The notes: generated from the sequence alone by a model not told the origin. Counted from the stretch's first letter, positions 22,966 through 44,082 are shown. The stretch is DNA of 64,000 nucleotides from Lampris incognitus (GCF_029633865.1 NC_079219.1:55982682-56046681); one strand, 5' to 3'. Made by a program: numbers and translations.

Positions 22966-25900
22966 CTAACTAAACATGACAAAGTCCTTGAAACGAAGTG
23001 GTTTTCTCACAGTCCTCCCAGAACGAGAAACAGTCTGTAGTGGCTCACTGGTGCCTGTAATCTGAACAGTCCCTGTGTCACCAGAGGCCAGCGGCTCCTC
23101 AGCCACAAAGTCCCTCTCTGGCGACCCCTCATCCAGCAGCGAGGGAGCATGAAGAGGAGAAGCCGGCAGGCTAACTGAAAAACCAGCAGCCACCGGTAGT
23201 GTGTATGGTTTCAGTCTATCATAATGGACGACCTGCCCCTGTCCATCAAAGTCCAAAGGGCTGCCAATATGATAGGTGAGTCCAGGTTCCCCCTCAGAGC
23301 CCAACACAGACAGGACCCTGTAGGGCCCCTTCCAGTGGGGAGCAAGTTTCATACGGTCCTCTGTCGGATTATGCAGCCATACCAGATCCCCTTCTGCATA
23401 CGGCTGGTGACGGACCGTTCCATCATAGTACAACTTCTGCTTCTCGTGAGTGTCAGCACCACCCTACCTGGCACCAGCAAAAGCAGTCTCTAGCCTCTCT
23501 GCCAGAGAGGCCACAATGTCAGCATGAGAAAGAGGTAAGTCCGAACGCACCAACTGAGATGGCACCAACACATGAACTGGAACACGAGCCTCCCGTCCGT
23601 GAGTTAGATAATACGGAGTGTAGTTGGTGCAGGCATGAACAGATGTGTTTTAGGTGAAAGTCACCTGTTTCAGATAATCGTCCCCCTCACCACCACAGGC
23701 GAGCAATGATTTGGCCAGCTGGTCAATGAGGGTGCGATCAAAGCGTTCAACCATTCCGTCTGACTTGGTATTATAAGGTGTAGTGCGTGTTTTCTTAATT
23801 CCCAGGAGCTGACACAGTCTTTGAATAATCTCAGCTTCAAATTGCCGGCCCTGATCACTGTGGACCACTTCAGGAACGCCATGCACCAGCACATAGTATT
23901 CAAACAAACACTGTGCTACTGACTGGGCTGTTTGGTTAGGGAGAGCATACAGATTCACATACTTGGTAAAGTAGTCTTCCACTACTAACACATATCTGTT
24001 TCCCTTAGAAGTCACTGGCAGTTCAAGGATGTCAGTTGCCACTCTCTGGAATGGCCGAGTTGCTCGGACGCTCCCCATCGGTGCACGATGCTTAGGCACC
24101 GGGGCCTTGCGGGTTTGACATGGGATGCACTGCTCACACCACCGTTGAATATCTTTGAACATGAAAGGCCAGTAGCAAGTTTTCCTTGCATGTTCCCACA
24201 CTCGTTCCACTGAGAAATGTGCCGATGCAAAGCCCCCATGCAGATGCTGCAGCACATCAGGGATAACCGAGGAAGGCATGACAACCTGACACAGAGCATC
24301 TCCGGTGAGGGGAGAGTTCACCGCCCTGCAGAGTAGTCCATTAACAACACAGAGGTGGGGATATTCAGTCCATAATTTTCTAAGCCACCGGGAGCTACCT
24401 CTCATCCGCCCCTTAGGTGGCTGAGAACCACTCCTCTCCATCCAGTTCAATACCTGCCTAATATCTGGGTCAGCCCGTTGTAGCTCCCTCATTTCCATTC
24501 CATCATGTGAAAGTGCATGCATGAAAGACAAATCCTGCACCTCACTGCTCCTCTCCACACGCTGTTCCCCTGCCTTGAAGTCAGAGGTCTGGGGGTTCCC
24601 CGTGGGTGCTCCAAGCAGCTGAGTGTCTGTTTGGGGAACACTTAGCCCTTCCTCCGAGCCTATGACATTCACTTGTTTTGGCTGCCGCGTGGTGACATTT
24701 ACCACCCTGGGCTCGGGGTCCTGAGGACGCCGTGAGAGAGCATCAGCATTAGTATGCCGTTGCCCGTCCTTGTGCTGTATAATCCAGTTATAAGGGTCTA
24801 GTTCCAATACCCATCTCGCTCTGCGTCCCGTGGGATCCTTGTCAATAGACATGCCGCGCAGTCCCAGCAGAGGCTTGTGATCAGTTACGATGGTAAAGGC
24901 AGCTGATCCAATGTAATGTCCGAATTGGCGTATAGCCCACACTACAGCCCACAGTTCTCTGTCAAATGTAGACCAACGCCGTTCCGGGGAAGTGAGCGAT
25001 TGGCTAGCGTATGCCACCACTCGCTCCAGTCCGTCCCTGTCCTGAGCCAATACAGCCCCAACTGCTTCCATGGAGGCATCCGTGTACACTTTTTCTAAAA
25101 TTTATTTCTGATTTTTCCCTTTTTTCTCCCAATTTAGTGGCCAATTGATCCCTATTTTAATTCAAACACCCACCCTCGTATTGCATGCGTTCGCCAACTG
25201 CCTCTCTCCGGCCGGCAGTCTCGAAGGAAAGCGCCTCCCCACTTTCGTGACAAGGCGAATCCAAGCCGAACCACTGTTTTTCCGACACACACAGAGACGC
25301 ATTCACATGACGAAAACAAGCCGACTCCGCCCCCCTCCCGAAGACAGCGTTGCCAATGATTGCTGCTTCATCGAGTCCGGCCATAGTCGGATCTGACGAG
25401 ACCGGGGCGCGAACCCCAGTCCCCAGTGGGCAACTGCATCGACACCAAGCCGATGCTTAGACCGCTACGCCACCGCGGACTACACATCCGTGTACACTTT
25501 AAAGGGGATGTCAACGTCAGGCATGGTGACAACCGGAGCAGATGAAAGCACCCCTTTCAGGTACTCAAAGGCTGTGTTACAGTCAGTTGTCCATCTGAAA
25601 GGTGTGTCTTTGCAGGTGAGGCGGTGCAGAGGAGCTGCACGCTGGGCAAAGTCCTTAACAAAGCGTCTGTAGTAAGAGCAAAGGCCCACAAATGCTCTCA
25701 CGTCGGTTGGATTCTGTGGTGTGGGCCAGGTTCTGACTTTATCTGTTTTGAGGGTCGGGCTGTAAGCCGTGGCGAGAAACAACATGTCCCAGGAACACTA
25801 CATGATCTCGAGCCAGGTGACACTTCTTAGAATTCAGCCTGAGGCCGGCTGCCTGAATCCTGGAGAAAACTTCGCGCAGACTGGAGAGATGGTCCTCAAA

Positions 25901-28483
25901 GGTGGGGCTGTATATTAGAATGTCATCGAGGTACACCATACACACCTGCCATGGGAGTCCTCTGAGCACCAGCTCCATCATGCGCTGGAATGTTGCAGGT
26001 GAGTTAGTATGGCCCATTAGCATCGACCGCCACTGATAGAGGCCCCGGCCCATTGTGAAGGCAGTTTCTCCCTGTCTCCCTCAGCGACCTCGACCTGCCA
26101 GTATCCATTAGAGAAGTCCAACGTGCTGAACCACAGGGAGCCCGCCAGTGCATCCAGGGTCTCGTCCACCCTGGGGAGAGGATGAGAGTCTTTCACGGTT
26201 ATACTGTTCAGGCGACGATAATCAATGCAGAACCTCCACTCACCATTCTTCTTCTTTACGAGGACAACAGGCGAGGCCCAGGGGCTGCAGCTTTCCTCAA
26301 TTACCCCGCCAGCCAGCAGGGCGGCCACCTGCCTGTCTGTTTCCTCTCTCTTTTCTGGTGAAGTCCGGTAGGCGCGCCGCTGTAGAGGAGGATGATCACC
26401 GGTCTTGATGTGATGTTGGATAACTGCATTTCCCAGTCCCTCCTTTTGATGTGCTGAATATCTCCTGATGCTCTGCCAGCAGTGCAGCCAGTTGTGCTTT
26501 CTGTTGCTGACTAGCGGGAGACTCCTCCAGTGACACAAAAGGCACATCACTGGATGAAATGGCAGAGACAGTCTCCGTCAGAACCTGTGGGAGTGACACG
26601 ATTTCAGGCTTATCCACAGAGATAAACTCCCCCAGGTGCATGCCTTCCCTCAGTATAATGTCCTGATTTGTAGGGTTCAACACACGGGCTGTGGTAACCC
26701 CGTCTTTCACAGATGTCACTGTGTGAGCTATGACACACTCACTTTTGCCTTTGAGGTTGGGTGATAAGTAGCCCACAAAGTCAGGGAGCTGGTCAACGGG
26801 CCCAGGTGGGGACACACTCACAGGCATCAGCGTCTCGCTGAGGGGGGGCAGTGTCATGACAGTGGCGATGGAAACATTACAACACTCAGGAATCAGGTCT
26901 TTGCCACTCAGAAGTGGAAGTACAGTGTCCCATAGGTGCAGTTTGCCACGGGCATAATCCAGGAGGGCGTGATTTGTGACAAGAAAGTCCAGGCCCAGCA
27001 GCGCTGTTTGTGTGGACTCCCTAATGACGTGGAAAACATGCTGCCGGGAGGTCTTCCCCAGACGCAGTGTGACTGTTATGGTACCCAGTGTGTCAAGCAT
27101 CTGTCCATTCACTGCCCGCGCAGCAATAAAGTCCGCTGTTAGGGGTCGCTTGTGCAGGGCTGGAACAGACATGCGGAAATTGTCACTGATAAACGACTCG
27201 TTTGCCCCTGAATCGACCAATATGTTAATTTCAGTCCCTTCGATGCTTCCCCTCACGTATGAGGTTCGCTGCTCTGTCTTGACATTACTCGTGGAGGGGA
27301 TAAACATTCCTCCCTCCAGAGGGCCCATAGGCTCTGTAGCTGGTGTTTGGGCCGCAACATCAGCTACATCTCTTTTTCCCGACTGGTTTGCTGAGTCTTC
27401 CCTCTTGGAGGAGAGAAAATGCACGCCTCGCCGTGTCTGTATTTCCTTATTAGAGGGGCTCCTAGCAGGTCTGGGACCCCGCCAACTTGGGGAGTTGGCT
27501 CGGTTGTTGCAGGGGGTCCAGTAGTCCTGTTTCTCCCTGGGGCCTCCTTCTGCTCGCCGCTCGCGCCAGCCACGGTCAGGTGAACGCCCTCTCTGTTCAC
27601 CCCACGGGCGAGACTGACAGGCCTGCTCCCCACAAGTACACTGACACTGACCTCCACATACTGGGTGAGGGGCTTTCCGTTCATCTCTCCACCGGCTGGA
27701 TCACAGTCGGTTGTTTTCCTCTGCCATTTTTTTAATTTTCATCCTCATTTCCCTCATATCCGCAGTAAGTCTATCCATAACTCTGTACAAACCACCCCCA
27801 TCAGATATGGAGTGCGCCATGGTCGCTGCACTGCTTTCAGTGGGAGGCTGGCGTAAGTGGGTGTTGACATAGTCCATCTTTAGGGCCTCTCGGGCCATCT
27901 CACACCGGCCGGCGATGGTCAGGGCCTCATCCAAATCAGTAGCTCTCAGCTCGTGACATTTAGCTCTCAGCCCTGGGTCAAGTCCAGCCAGAAATCTGCG
28001 AAATTTCTTCTCTTTCTGAGCTATATCACCATAGCCTGGGAATGCCTCTTGAACTAGCTTGCTTATTTCTGCTGCTTATACTTCCAGACTCTCTCTGGGA
28101 GCACGGAGGCGGGCAGAGAGGTTTGCTCTGAAACAGTCAAGAAAATGTCTTTGTCCGAAAGCCTCCTGCAATTTCTCCTTTACCTTAGCGTAATCCGCCT
28201 GAATGGCAGCTGGCAAGCTATCCCATAGCAGAAAAGCAGCCTTTGTCAGGCGCGCTGGTAAAATCCTCACCAGTTCATAGTCAAAGTCATCGCCAGTGCC
28301 TCCAACCAGCGCCTTCACCGCCACTTCGTATTGTCTGGCCCAGCAGGGGAAACTTTGTTTTTCCTCCCCGGAAAATGGCGGCGGGAGTTCAATCCTGACG
28401 TTGCTGGCGAACGGCTTTTCTCCACGTCGCTCTCTGTAGTTATAGTCCAGCGGATCCTCGTATTTCCACATGTTTCTCCTCAA
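22966..28483 (-). pseudogene. gag-pol region of Gypsy-C, block A
   Basis: High to low coordinates: gag (MRRNMWKYEDPLDYNYRERR near 28480), protease near 27200, reverse transcriptase with YLDD near 25930, RNase H with TDASMEAVGAVLAQD and DHKPLLGL, integrase with SDQGRQFEAE and a zinc-binding region, and a basic C-terminal domain ending near 22966. A SINE interrupts it. It is broken. Confidence 0.85.
25093..25484 (-). mobile_element. tRNA-derived SINE inside Gypsy-C, block A only
   Basis: A 392-bp insert is flanked by a 16-bp duplication, CATCCGTGTACACTTT (25077-25092, 25485-25500). On the minus strand its head has a Pol III A box (25455-25472, TGGCGTAGCGG) and B box (25404-25415, GGTTCGCGCCCC). 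The tail ends in an A-rich stretch after CTAAATTGGGAG. The matching site in block B (near 49490) is empty. Confidence 0.9.
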
Positions 28484-28680
28484 TTATCTCAGAAGACAGC
28501 AGCAAGATGAGTGAAGTCTTCGTGCACACACCGCGCCGGGTTTCCGACACGACCGAAGCTCCGCCGTTGCTAGCTGAGGCTAACTGAGATGCTAACTGAC
28601 TCTCCGAACCTTTCTTTTCGGTAATTTAAACGTCTTTCTTTTGCGGGACGTTGGCACAAGCATCCCACCGCTGCCACCAA

Positions 28681-28876
28681 TGTAACCGAGGGTTTGTAGA
28701 TGTCGCCTATATTGTGTGAAACTAAAATAACAAATACGGAGGCTCCACTTTCACACGAGGACCACTTTATTTGGATTCTTCCCCCAACAGAACTCCACAG
28801 CAACAACACTGCGTACAGCACTTCCGCTCTCTCCTCAGCCTTCAAAATAAGAGCTCAAGGCATATACTGTGGCAAC
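28681..28876 (-). repeat. 5' LTR of Gypsy-C, block A, part next to the primer site
   Basis: Matches 22262-22457. The remaining 56 bp of the LTR are at 32153-32208 beyond the hAT-like insertion. Confidence 0.88.
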
Positions 28877-29479
28877 CATAGACATATAAAGAATAGACGC
28901 CGCATTGGCTGTTGGGGCGCGAGAAATACGGCCGCCATCTTGGACCGGTCATCCTACGAGTTGCCTAGCAGCAGAATACATGACTGAGAAAGATGCCAGA
29001 ACACTGTTCAGCATATTCCTGCTCCAATCGACGGACCGTCGAAAACAGGGCTCGGGGGATTACTTTTCACAAGTAAGATTGAACATCACTATTGGTTGTA
29101 TTTTGTGAATATAATATTACTGTACTGTATTTATGTCCAACTGCGAAATCGTAGCCAGCTAGCTAGGCTACGCTCAGTGCCGGTGTTCACCCGGCTATGA
29201 ACTGAGACGTTATAAGTCATATTCCATAACACTGACTTTACAACTGATAAAAGAATGCTATTGTACAAATAAAACAATATTAACGTTACTGGTATTATAT
29301 TGACCAGCGAGTTTTACACAGGTGGCACAGACTGTATTATTCACATGTAATCCAGCCTAACAACAGTAAGATAGGGGAGAACCGGGCCCAAAGTAACACG
29401 CCGCGAAATTAGCACAGAGCTTTTTTCCAAGGAAACAAAACAGGACGTGACGCAATGAAGTCGGCGTGTGTGTTTATAA

Positions 29480-31349
29480 GACCTCTCCCTTCTCCCAAAA
29501 AATTGGCGCGAAACGCAGTTATTTAAAAAAGTTATAGAGCGAAAGCTGTTTTTTCATGCGGTAATGTCCTATACTAGACTTTATCACATTAGTATAGCTG
29601 TAAAATAATAACGAGGCAAGAGACGAGCACCGTACGTTTTCAACTCCTTTCTTTTTATCTCACTTCTTCATCACCCTCAGCACCGTACTACACTCAGCAA
29701 CAATCATTAGGCTACTGCGCCCTCTGGTGGCGTGGTTGTATTGCAATGCATGAGCAATGAATGAACCGACTACACAACATATTCCCCCTCTCTTAAGAAG
29801 CTTACCTGTACATGAAAATACTATGTCCCATGTCACAGACATCAGTAGTACAATAACTCAAGTGCTATCAGCATCAGCACAACTTCCCACAATAGAAATG
29901 TTATAATAACCATCAACCACAATAACCATGAACCACAGTTCCACTGTAATATTACTGTAAGTAAAATATAGCAGGAAATCTTGAACCTGTAATCCCAAAA
30001 ATGTTAATCAGTGTAACATAGGCACTAAAATCACAGTAACCTGGTATCAATCAAAATCAGTGCAAAACAAACATTTCTTTTTTTTCTTAGTCACAGCATT
30101 GTTTTTTTTTCACATTTTACTATCAACATTTTTTTTTCCGCATTTTCACATCCACTTATTCTCTCCTCATTTCTAACCGTCCATTGGAGTAACTAGTGTT
30201 CATAGTCCTTCAGCCAAGCAGGCTCCTTTCTTACTCTCACAGGTCTGTCCATGACCCCAGTGCCAACTGGTTGTTGGGGCGGCTCAGGTTGTCGGGCTGA
30301 CTCCGGCACTGGAGCAGGGTTGGCAACTGGCTCTGGATCGGATTCCCTGTTTGTTCCGCTTTCAGGGACCATAGAGAGGTGGGCAGCGTTCCATGTACGC
30401 CCATCCTCTAGCACATAAGCACTCCAACCAGCTTTGCGTATCACTCGGGTAGGTCTCTGAAACTTAGACAGTCCCTTTTTCACATGGAAAGGTTTCCTCA
30501 GTCTGACTAAGCTTCCCTCTTTGATCTTAGGCACACGTGCTCCCCTTTTTTTGTCAGTGTAGGTTTTCGATGCCTCCTGTTTGGCAGCAACCCGACTGCG
30601 TAGTTGTTCCTCCGACAGTGGGTCAGGTTTTCGTGCAGGGCCAATGTTCACTTTGGTGCGCATCAGTCGGTTGTACATGAGTTCATACGGTGACACCCCG
30701 GTGGTGCCATGTGGGGTAGCACGGTAGGTGGACAAGAAATCCTGTACGTATGGCTTCCATGGCCTTCTCTCCCGCTCGGCAGAGAGTAGTGTTTCTTTGA
30801 AAACGCCGTTACAGCTTGCACGGGAACCTGGGACTCTGAACCTAGCGTGCGCGCATACCCGATGGCAGCTTCCGCCTGGCATGCAATCTGGAGTGTTTTT
30901 TCAAGTGTCAAATTTGCATCTGCTTGTCCTAGCAGTCTCTCGCATATCTTTGCACAATGGATATACTCGATGATCTGGTCACGTATCATTTCGTCTCTAC
31001 TGTTGTCAAACTCACATGTTGTGGCAAGCTCGCGCAGCGCGGCAACGTACTCTATAATGGACTCCTGCGGTCTCTGTATTCTCAGTCTGAACTTATGACG
31101 TTCCACCACAACATTTATGGCTGGGTTGAAGTGTGCACGCAGTGCCATCATTGCTTCTTTGTAAGTCCTACCTGCATTTGCAAGTGTATAAAACACACGC
31201 TGGCCCTCTGTACCCAGACAATGTAAAAGAAGTGCACGTAACCTCGTGTCTGGCCAGTCATCACCATCCGCATCAATGGCTAGCAGATAGTTCTCAAACA
31301 TCCTAGCCCACATGTCGAACGGAATTGTAGGTGTTCCGGCACACGGCAA
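29480..31349 (-). mobile_element. Gypsy-D (Mag-like) remnant, block A
   Basis: Nested inside the hAT-like element. A Gag N-terminal region (MWARMFENYLLAI) lies at about 30880-31349 and an integrase C-terminal region (YRATPHGTTGVSPYELMY) at about 30193-30800. A purine-tract-like stretch near 29785 and LTR-like sequence are beside it. It is heavily reduced. The block B copy keeps different parts. Confidence 0.75.
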
Positions 31350-31396
31350 AAATAAAGCAGGTAAGGTTTAAGGTAAGGTTTAAATCGACAGGCTAG

Positions 31397-31578
31397 CACA
31401 GTTCATATGCTAGCCTGGCTACCACAGTTCGTATGCTAGCCTGGCTACCACAGTTCGTATGCTAGCCAGGCTAGCACAGTTCGTATGCTAGCCTGGCTAC
31501 CACAGTTCGTATGCTAGCCTGGCTAGCACAGTTCGTATGCTAGCCTGGCTAGCACAGTTCATATGCTAGCCAGGCTAA
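31397..31578. repeat. 26-bp minisatellite, seven copies
   Basis: Exact 26-bp period. The unit contains CACAGTTCGTATGCTAGC followed by CTGGCTAC. Block B has eight copies at 54812-55019. Confidence 0.95.
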
Positions 31579-32208
31579 ATGGAGAGGTGACCTGAGAGGG
31601 TCGAACGTACCAGCGAGGGGAGGGACGAAAGTAACGTAAATGATTTCCCTAGCAAGCTGCAAGTTAATGTATTTTATTGTATTATACTTACAGAATAGTA
31701 CAGTTAAGGTCATTCTTTTCAGCCTACATAGCCAATTGTTTTTAATTATTTGAGGACTTACCTTGCTTACGCCTTCACACAAACTGCAATTCTCCAAATG
31801 ACGACAAAGACCAATTAGTTCCACCACGTGATGGCGGTGTGCGCGTGAAGGTTAGCGCAAAAGCAATTGGTGAATTAAAAGAAATGAACAAAAGCGCGAA
31901 TGGCTGATTCAAATATAATAACCAACCTCTATCACTGACGTTTTTGTGAAAATGTTGAAAAAATACGAGGCTTGTATCAAAATTGCGTTACACAACTTTG
32001 ATAAATTGACGCTAAGAATATTTATTAGTCTATGAAACTCAAAATATTGCCTTGATGAATTGGCACAGATGTTAAATTGGGTCTGCAAGATTGCGCCAAT
32101 AGGCAGCAGCGGTCGATGCGGCGTCTACTCTTTATATGTCTATGGTGGCAACAGTTTATAACAGGAACTTAAAATCACTAACAGGCAAGTCCAGAAAAAT
32201 AGGTTACA

Positions 32209-34058
32209 TGAATAATCATAATTATTCATTTTGCAAATAAATAGTAAACAGTAGATGAGTAATTCGTGGTATCAATAAATTTATATTCATATTGTTGGTT
32301 CAGATTGCTATTTCTTAAAACGCGGCGCGTGCAGTGCTGATTAACCAATCAGCTGCCTTGCTCGAGAGGGAGAAAGTCCCAGAACTAGCTAGGTTTCAGA
32401 ACGCCAGGCAAACGCTCGAGAGAAGCCACTAGAACGGGAGCTGAAGATAAAAGATTCTACTTTGAAACAGAAGTGAGCTACAATTGTTTCTTTCTTTATC
32501 CAAATTGATTATTTTGTTTGGTTTAATCATCCTCCGGACCCTGGGTTTTGTATTGTGTCCGAGTATCATCCAGGACTTGGTGAGTCAATTGCTAACTAGC
32601 CAAACTCTTCCGTTTTCAACGTCTGTGTGCATAGGCTAGTTAAAGCTATAAGTAGCTCAGTTTGTGTAAAGATTATTGAGGAGCTACGTTTTTCTTTTGT
32701 AAACCGAATTCAGAATGTGTTTTTATTTTGTGCAAACCGAATTGATAAGCTAGCTATTTCCAGTTAGGCTGCAGCAGCATGGTGTATTCGCACGGAAAAT
32801 TGACCTGCGTCACAGCTAGCTACATGCAGCCAGGCTGTAGTAGCATCGTGCACTAGCATAGGAGATTAAACTGCGTCACGTTTTAGCGGTTGGTAGATTG
32901 ACTATGTCAATCGGTACTTCTGTTGTTTTCTTTTGATTATTTTATTGAGATATGTAAACTAATGTCTTTGCATGTGTGATGTGCCTGTTATAATGGAGGC
33001 CAGGTTTTGTTTTTGGATTGGGAAGATCGCGCGCGCTTGGTGTTTCTTACCCCAAGCTGGAACCAAGATGGCGAGCCACCCATAGGAGCCCTGCTGGATC
33101 CACGTGGTCTGTCTGCGGCTTCAGACAGCTCATTCTCAGGGCAGCAGCCTACAGATTCGAGCACCTGGATTGTGGTAGGACTGAAATTTCCAGTTTGTTA
33201 CTGCAAAACGCTGTTGAACTCAGTGGAGCAACAACGGACTTTCCAAAAAGGACGGATTATAGCCTACATTGATTATTGATTATGATTGTTGATTGTTAAT
33301 TGCTGTATCGGCTGAGTTTATTACTCATTCATACTGTTCATGGGGTAATGCAATTGTGTGTTACTTTTGGCATTCTGATTTACTGGTTAAGTAACTTAGG
33401 TTAATGGAAATTAGAACTGAAACTTAAAGGCCTAATAGAACAAAATAGATCATAAAACAAATTAACATAATTTGTCAGCTCAAACAAGAAATAACTTGAA
33501 ATAAAATTAAAAGGATCCTAAATTAGAACTAAAATATCTATCTAAAATATCAGAAACTCAAAATAGTGGTTTAATAAGGGTTAAATCATAAAACAAGAGG
33601 TTTAATGGAATTTATCCATTCTCATTGTGTTACTGTGCAATTGTGTATGTTTCTCTGTCTATGTTTACAATTCTTTATATAAAAACAAGCCGGCAGTTCA
33701 AACTTTATTCCCTGGTCTGTGGTCTGCGATCATTTGATGCTAGTTATAAACTGCTCCTACGAACCTAGAACTGGTCCTAGTCAACTGTCAACATCTACAG
33801 TGCTATATGTGTGTAGGCCCAGCCTTAATAAATGTGCATATGTGTATGTAGTTGTTTGCATATTTGTGTGTGTTTGTGTATGCCAAGCTACGTGTGTGTG
33901 TGTGTGTGTGTGTGTAAACTGACGATCCGCTGAAGACCATAGGTCAGTATCAGTCAGTCCGGCACCAGGCTCAGTGTCTTTCAGACAGAAATCAACCAAA
34001 TACCATTTGAACCCATATTTAATGGCTGCTGACAGGCGCTCACAGACCGAAAAACACT
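32209..34058. other. gene-free stretch with promoter-like motifs
   Basis: It is repeated at 55650-57547. An AACCAATCAGC (CCAAT) motif lies near 32344, a consensus splice donor (CTTGGTGAGTC) near 32580 and a CCAAGATGGCGAG (YY1-type) motif near 33063. These suggest a plus-strand noncoding transcript or the control region of an old repeat. No protein-coding gene is supported. Confidence 0.4.
33892..33915. repeat. (GT)12 microsatellite
   Basis: 24 bp in block A; the matching array in block B (57333-57399) is 67 bp. Confidence 0.95.
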
Positions 34059-34064
34059 TTTATT
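34059..34064 (-). promoter_or_regulatory. polyadenylation signal of class II beta A
   Basis: AATAAA on the minus strand, about 126 bases after the beta stop codon. Confidence 0.6.
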
Positions 34065-34189
34065 TCATCGTTATTTGCATTATACAACTAAACCATATTT
34101 AACATGTTTAAGTAGATTTTCATCTCTTGACGGTTGAAGGGGGCGGCGCCCCCAGCGCCCTCTACTGGCCAGCCACCACTGGAAGGACC

Positions 34190-42777
<8,588 letters not shown>

Positions 42778-42810
42778 ACCAACAGCAGCACGATCAGTGA
42801 ACCACTGCGG

Positions 42811-42994
42811 TCAAGCTACCCTACCCGCCGTTCCAGTCAAATCAGCCGTCACTCATATTTCAGTGCGCACATATTCTCTTTATTACGGCACAGAAACTAT
42901 TTTCAAGCTACGCTACCCGTCGTTCCAATCAAATCAGCCGTCACTCATATTTCAGTGCGCACATATTCTCTTTATTACGGCACAGAAACTATTT
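42811..42994 (-). promoter_or_regulatory. tandemly duplicated 92-bp upstream unit of beta A
   Basis: Two 92-bp units (42811-42902, 42903-42994) lie 34-217 bases upstream of the beta start codon. Each carries a TGACGG motif and, next to it, an inverted CCAAT-type site: GATTGG in the distal unit and GACTGG in the proximal one. In class II genes an X2 box and a Y (inverted CCAAT) box bind CREB/RFX and NF-Y, but here the spacing is shorter than standard, so the match is tentative. Confidence 0.5.
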
Positions 42995-44082
42995 CCCAAC
43001 CTTGCGGCTTTTTTTCTTCGCACTTATATTCATAAAAACACTTTGGCCAAGATTAGGGACATTTGGCTACAAAATAGTAGAATCTATGGTCTCTATTAAA
43101 GTAGCTGATTTTTGAAAGTATAGACGCAGCGTTACCATGCACGTAAGCTGTAAAGCTCTCAGTAAAACTCACCAAACTCCTGGTAGTATGTCAGCAAATT
43201 ATTATTCTTCAGTGATATTATATATTCATAAACATTAAAAGATGCATGAAATATTTGGATTCAGGCCCACTCGAAGTACAACCACAAGTAGTTGGAAGTC
43301 TGTTTTCCTTGTTGTAATCAGCTGATTAGTGAATGAATCTACACCACAAGTTAGAGACTTTCTTCTGAAGCCCTCTGAGGAAGTCAGATAGGCACATTGC
43401 AAAGTTGACATGCAACAGCGTTTGCCTCTCTGCCATGTTTCCGATGTGTCATTTTAGACAACTTCCGTATTCAGTTTGGTCTCTTTCAGTGCTGCCAATG
43501 GCGGCATTTTTTCACATCTTATTTCGTTTGTACCACCTTTTTCAGTGGTACGCTTTTTTAAAACCCTCTGCTGGTGTCTACGGCCACGTTTAATTTCCTC
43601 TCAGCTTAACCGCACCAAATTGCTTTTACCCCACAATGTACGGTATCATTCTCTCGGCACGACATCAGCTACAAGTCTGGGTCAATAGTTTAGATTATTT
43701 GAAAGAAAGATAAAGTGGCAAATATTTCCAGCCCTAACGTGGACTCACAAGGGTCGATAACGCCATTATTAGATACAGCTGATCATTTACAAAACTGCTA
43801 GAAATCTCGAGATCTTGACATTTCAGATTCTTACACCTTGTCTTTTTTGTCATTCACATCCACCCGTGAGTAAATAAACCACTAACAGTGTTGGTTTTCT
43901 GACTGTGATGCTGCTCACTTGATTTTTAAAAAAAAAACATTTTATATTCTTGGCCTGGAATTCATTATTCAGTTGAAGACCACATTATTTTCTATTAACA
44001 GTGTAATCTTTCTCAAGGTGTAATAACGTCTCCCTGCAATTGTTGGCCGTCCCTAAAGCCTGACTGCCTGGGGGTCCGGTGA
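42995..44082. other. gene-free spacer between blocks A and B
   Basis: No supported gene. It is unique within the window and separates the beta A gene from the 3' end of alpha B. Confidence 0.55.

Larger units (their letters stand above)
28877..32144. mobile_element. hAT-like non-autonomous DNA element, block A copy
   Basis: The element has about 29-bp terminal inverted repeats starting CATAGACATATAAAG and an 8-bp GTGGCAAC duplication (28869-28876, 32145-32152), the duplication size of hAT elements. It has no transposase reading frame. It holds Gypsy-D remnants, a 26-bp minisatellite and a GCCGCCATCTTGG motif near 28931 that fits a YY1 site. The superfamily call rests on duplication length. 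Confidence 0.82.
22262..32208 (-). mobile_element. Gypsy-C LTR retrotransposon, block A copy
   Basis: A minus-strand Ty3/gypsy element has about 253-bp LTRs (TGTAACCGAGGG to AGGTTACA). The 3' LTR is at 22262-22514, followed by a purine tract. The 5' LTR runs 28681-28876 and resumes at 32153-32208 because a hAT-like element sits inside it. Parts are gag, protease (VDSGANES), reverse transcriptase (YLDDILI), RNase H and integrase, in standard order. I found no clear target-site duplication, and the primer-site tRNA is not assigned. The element is broken, with several breaks, and predates the block duplication. Confidence 0.88.

Noticed and set aside
25455-25472. tRNA gene
   Set aside because: Pol III boxes are present, but the sequence is part of a SINE with target duplications and has no full cloverleaf.
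22262-32208. Clear target-site duplication for Gypsy-C
   Set aside because: The flanks (ATAAA and TGAAT) do not match, and no better pair was found.
33007-33279. 90-codon plus-strand frame repeated in both blocks
   Set aside because: It lies in promoter-like or repeat-like DNA, overlaps another open frame, and shows no recognisable domain; identity between blocks reflects the recent duplication.
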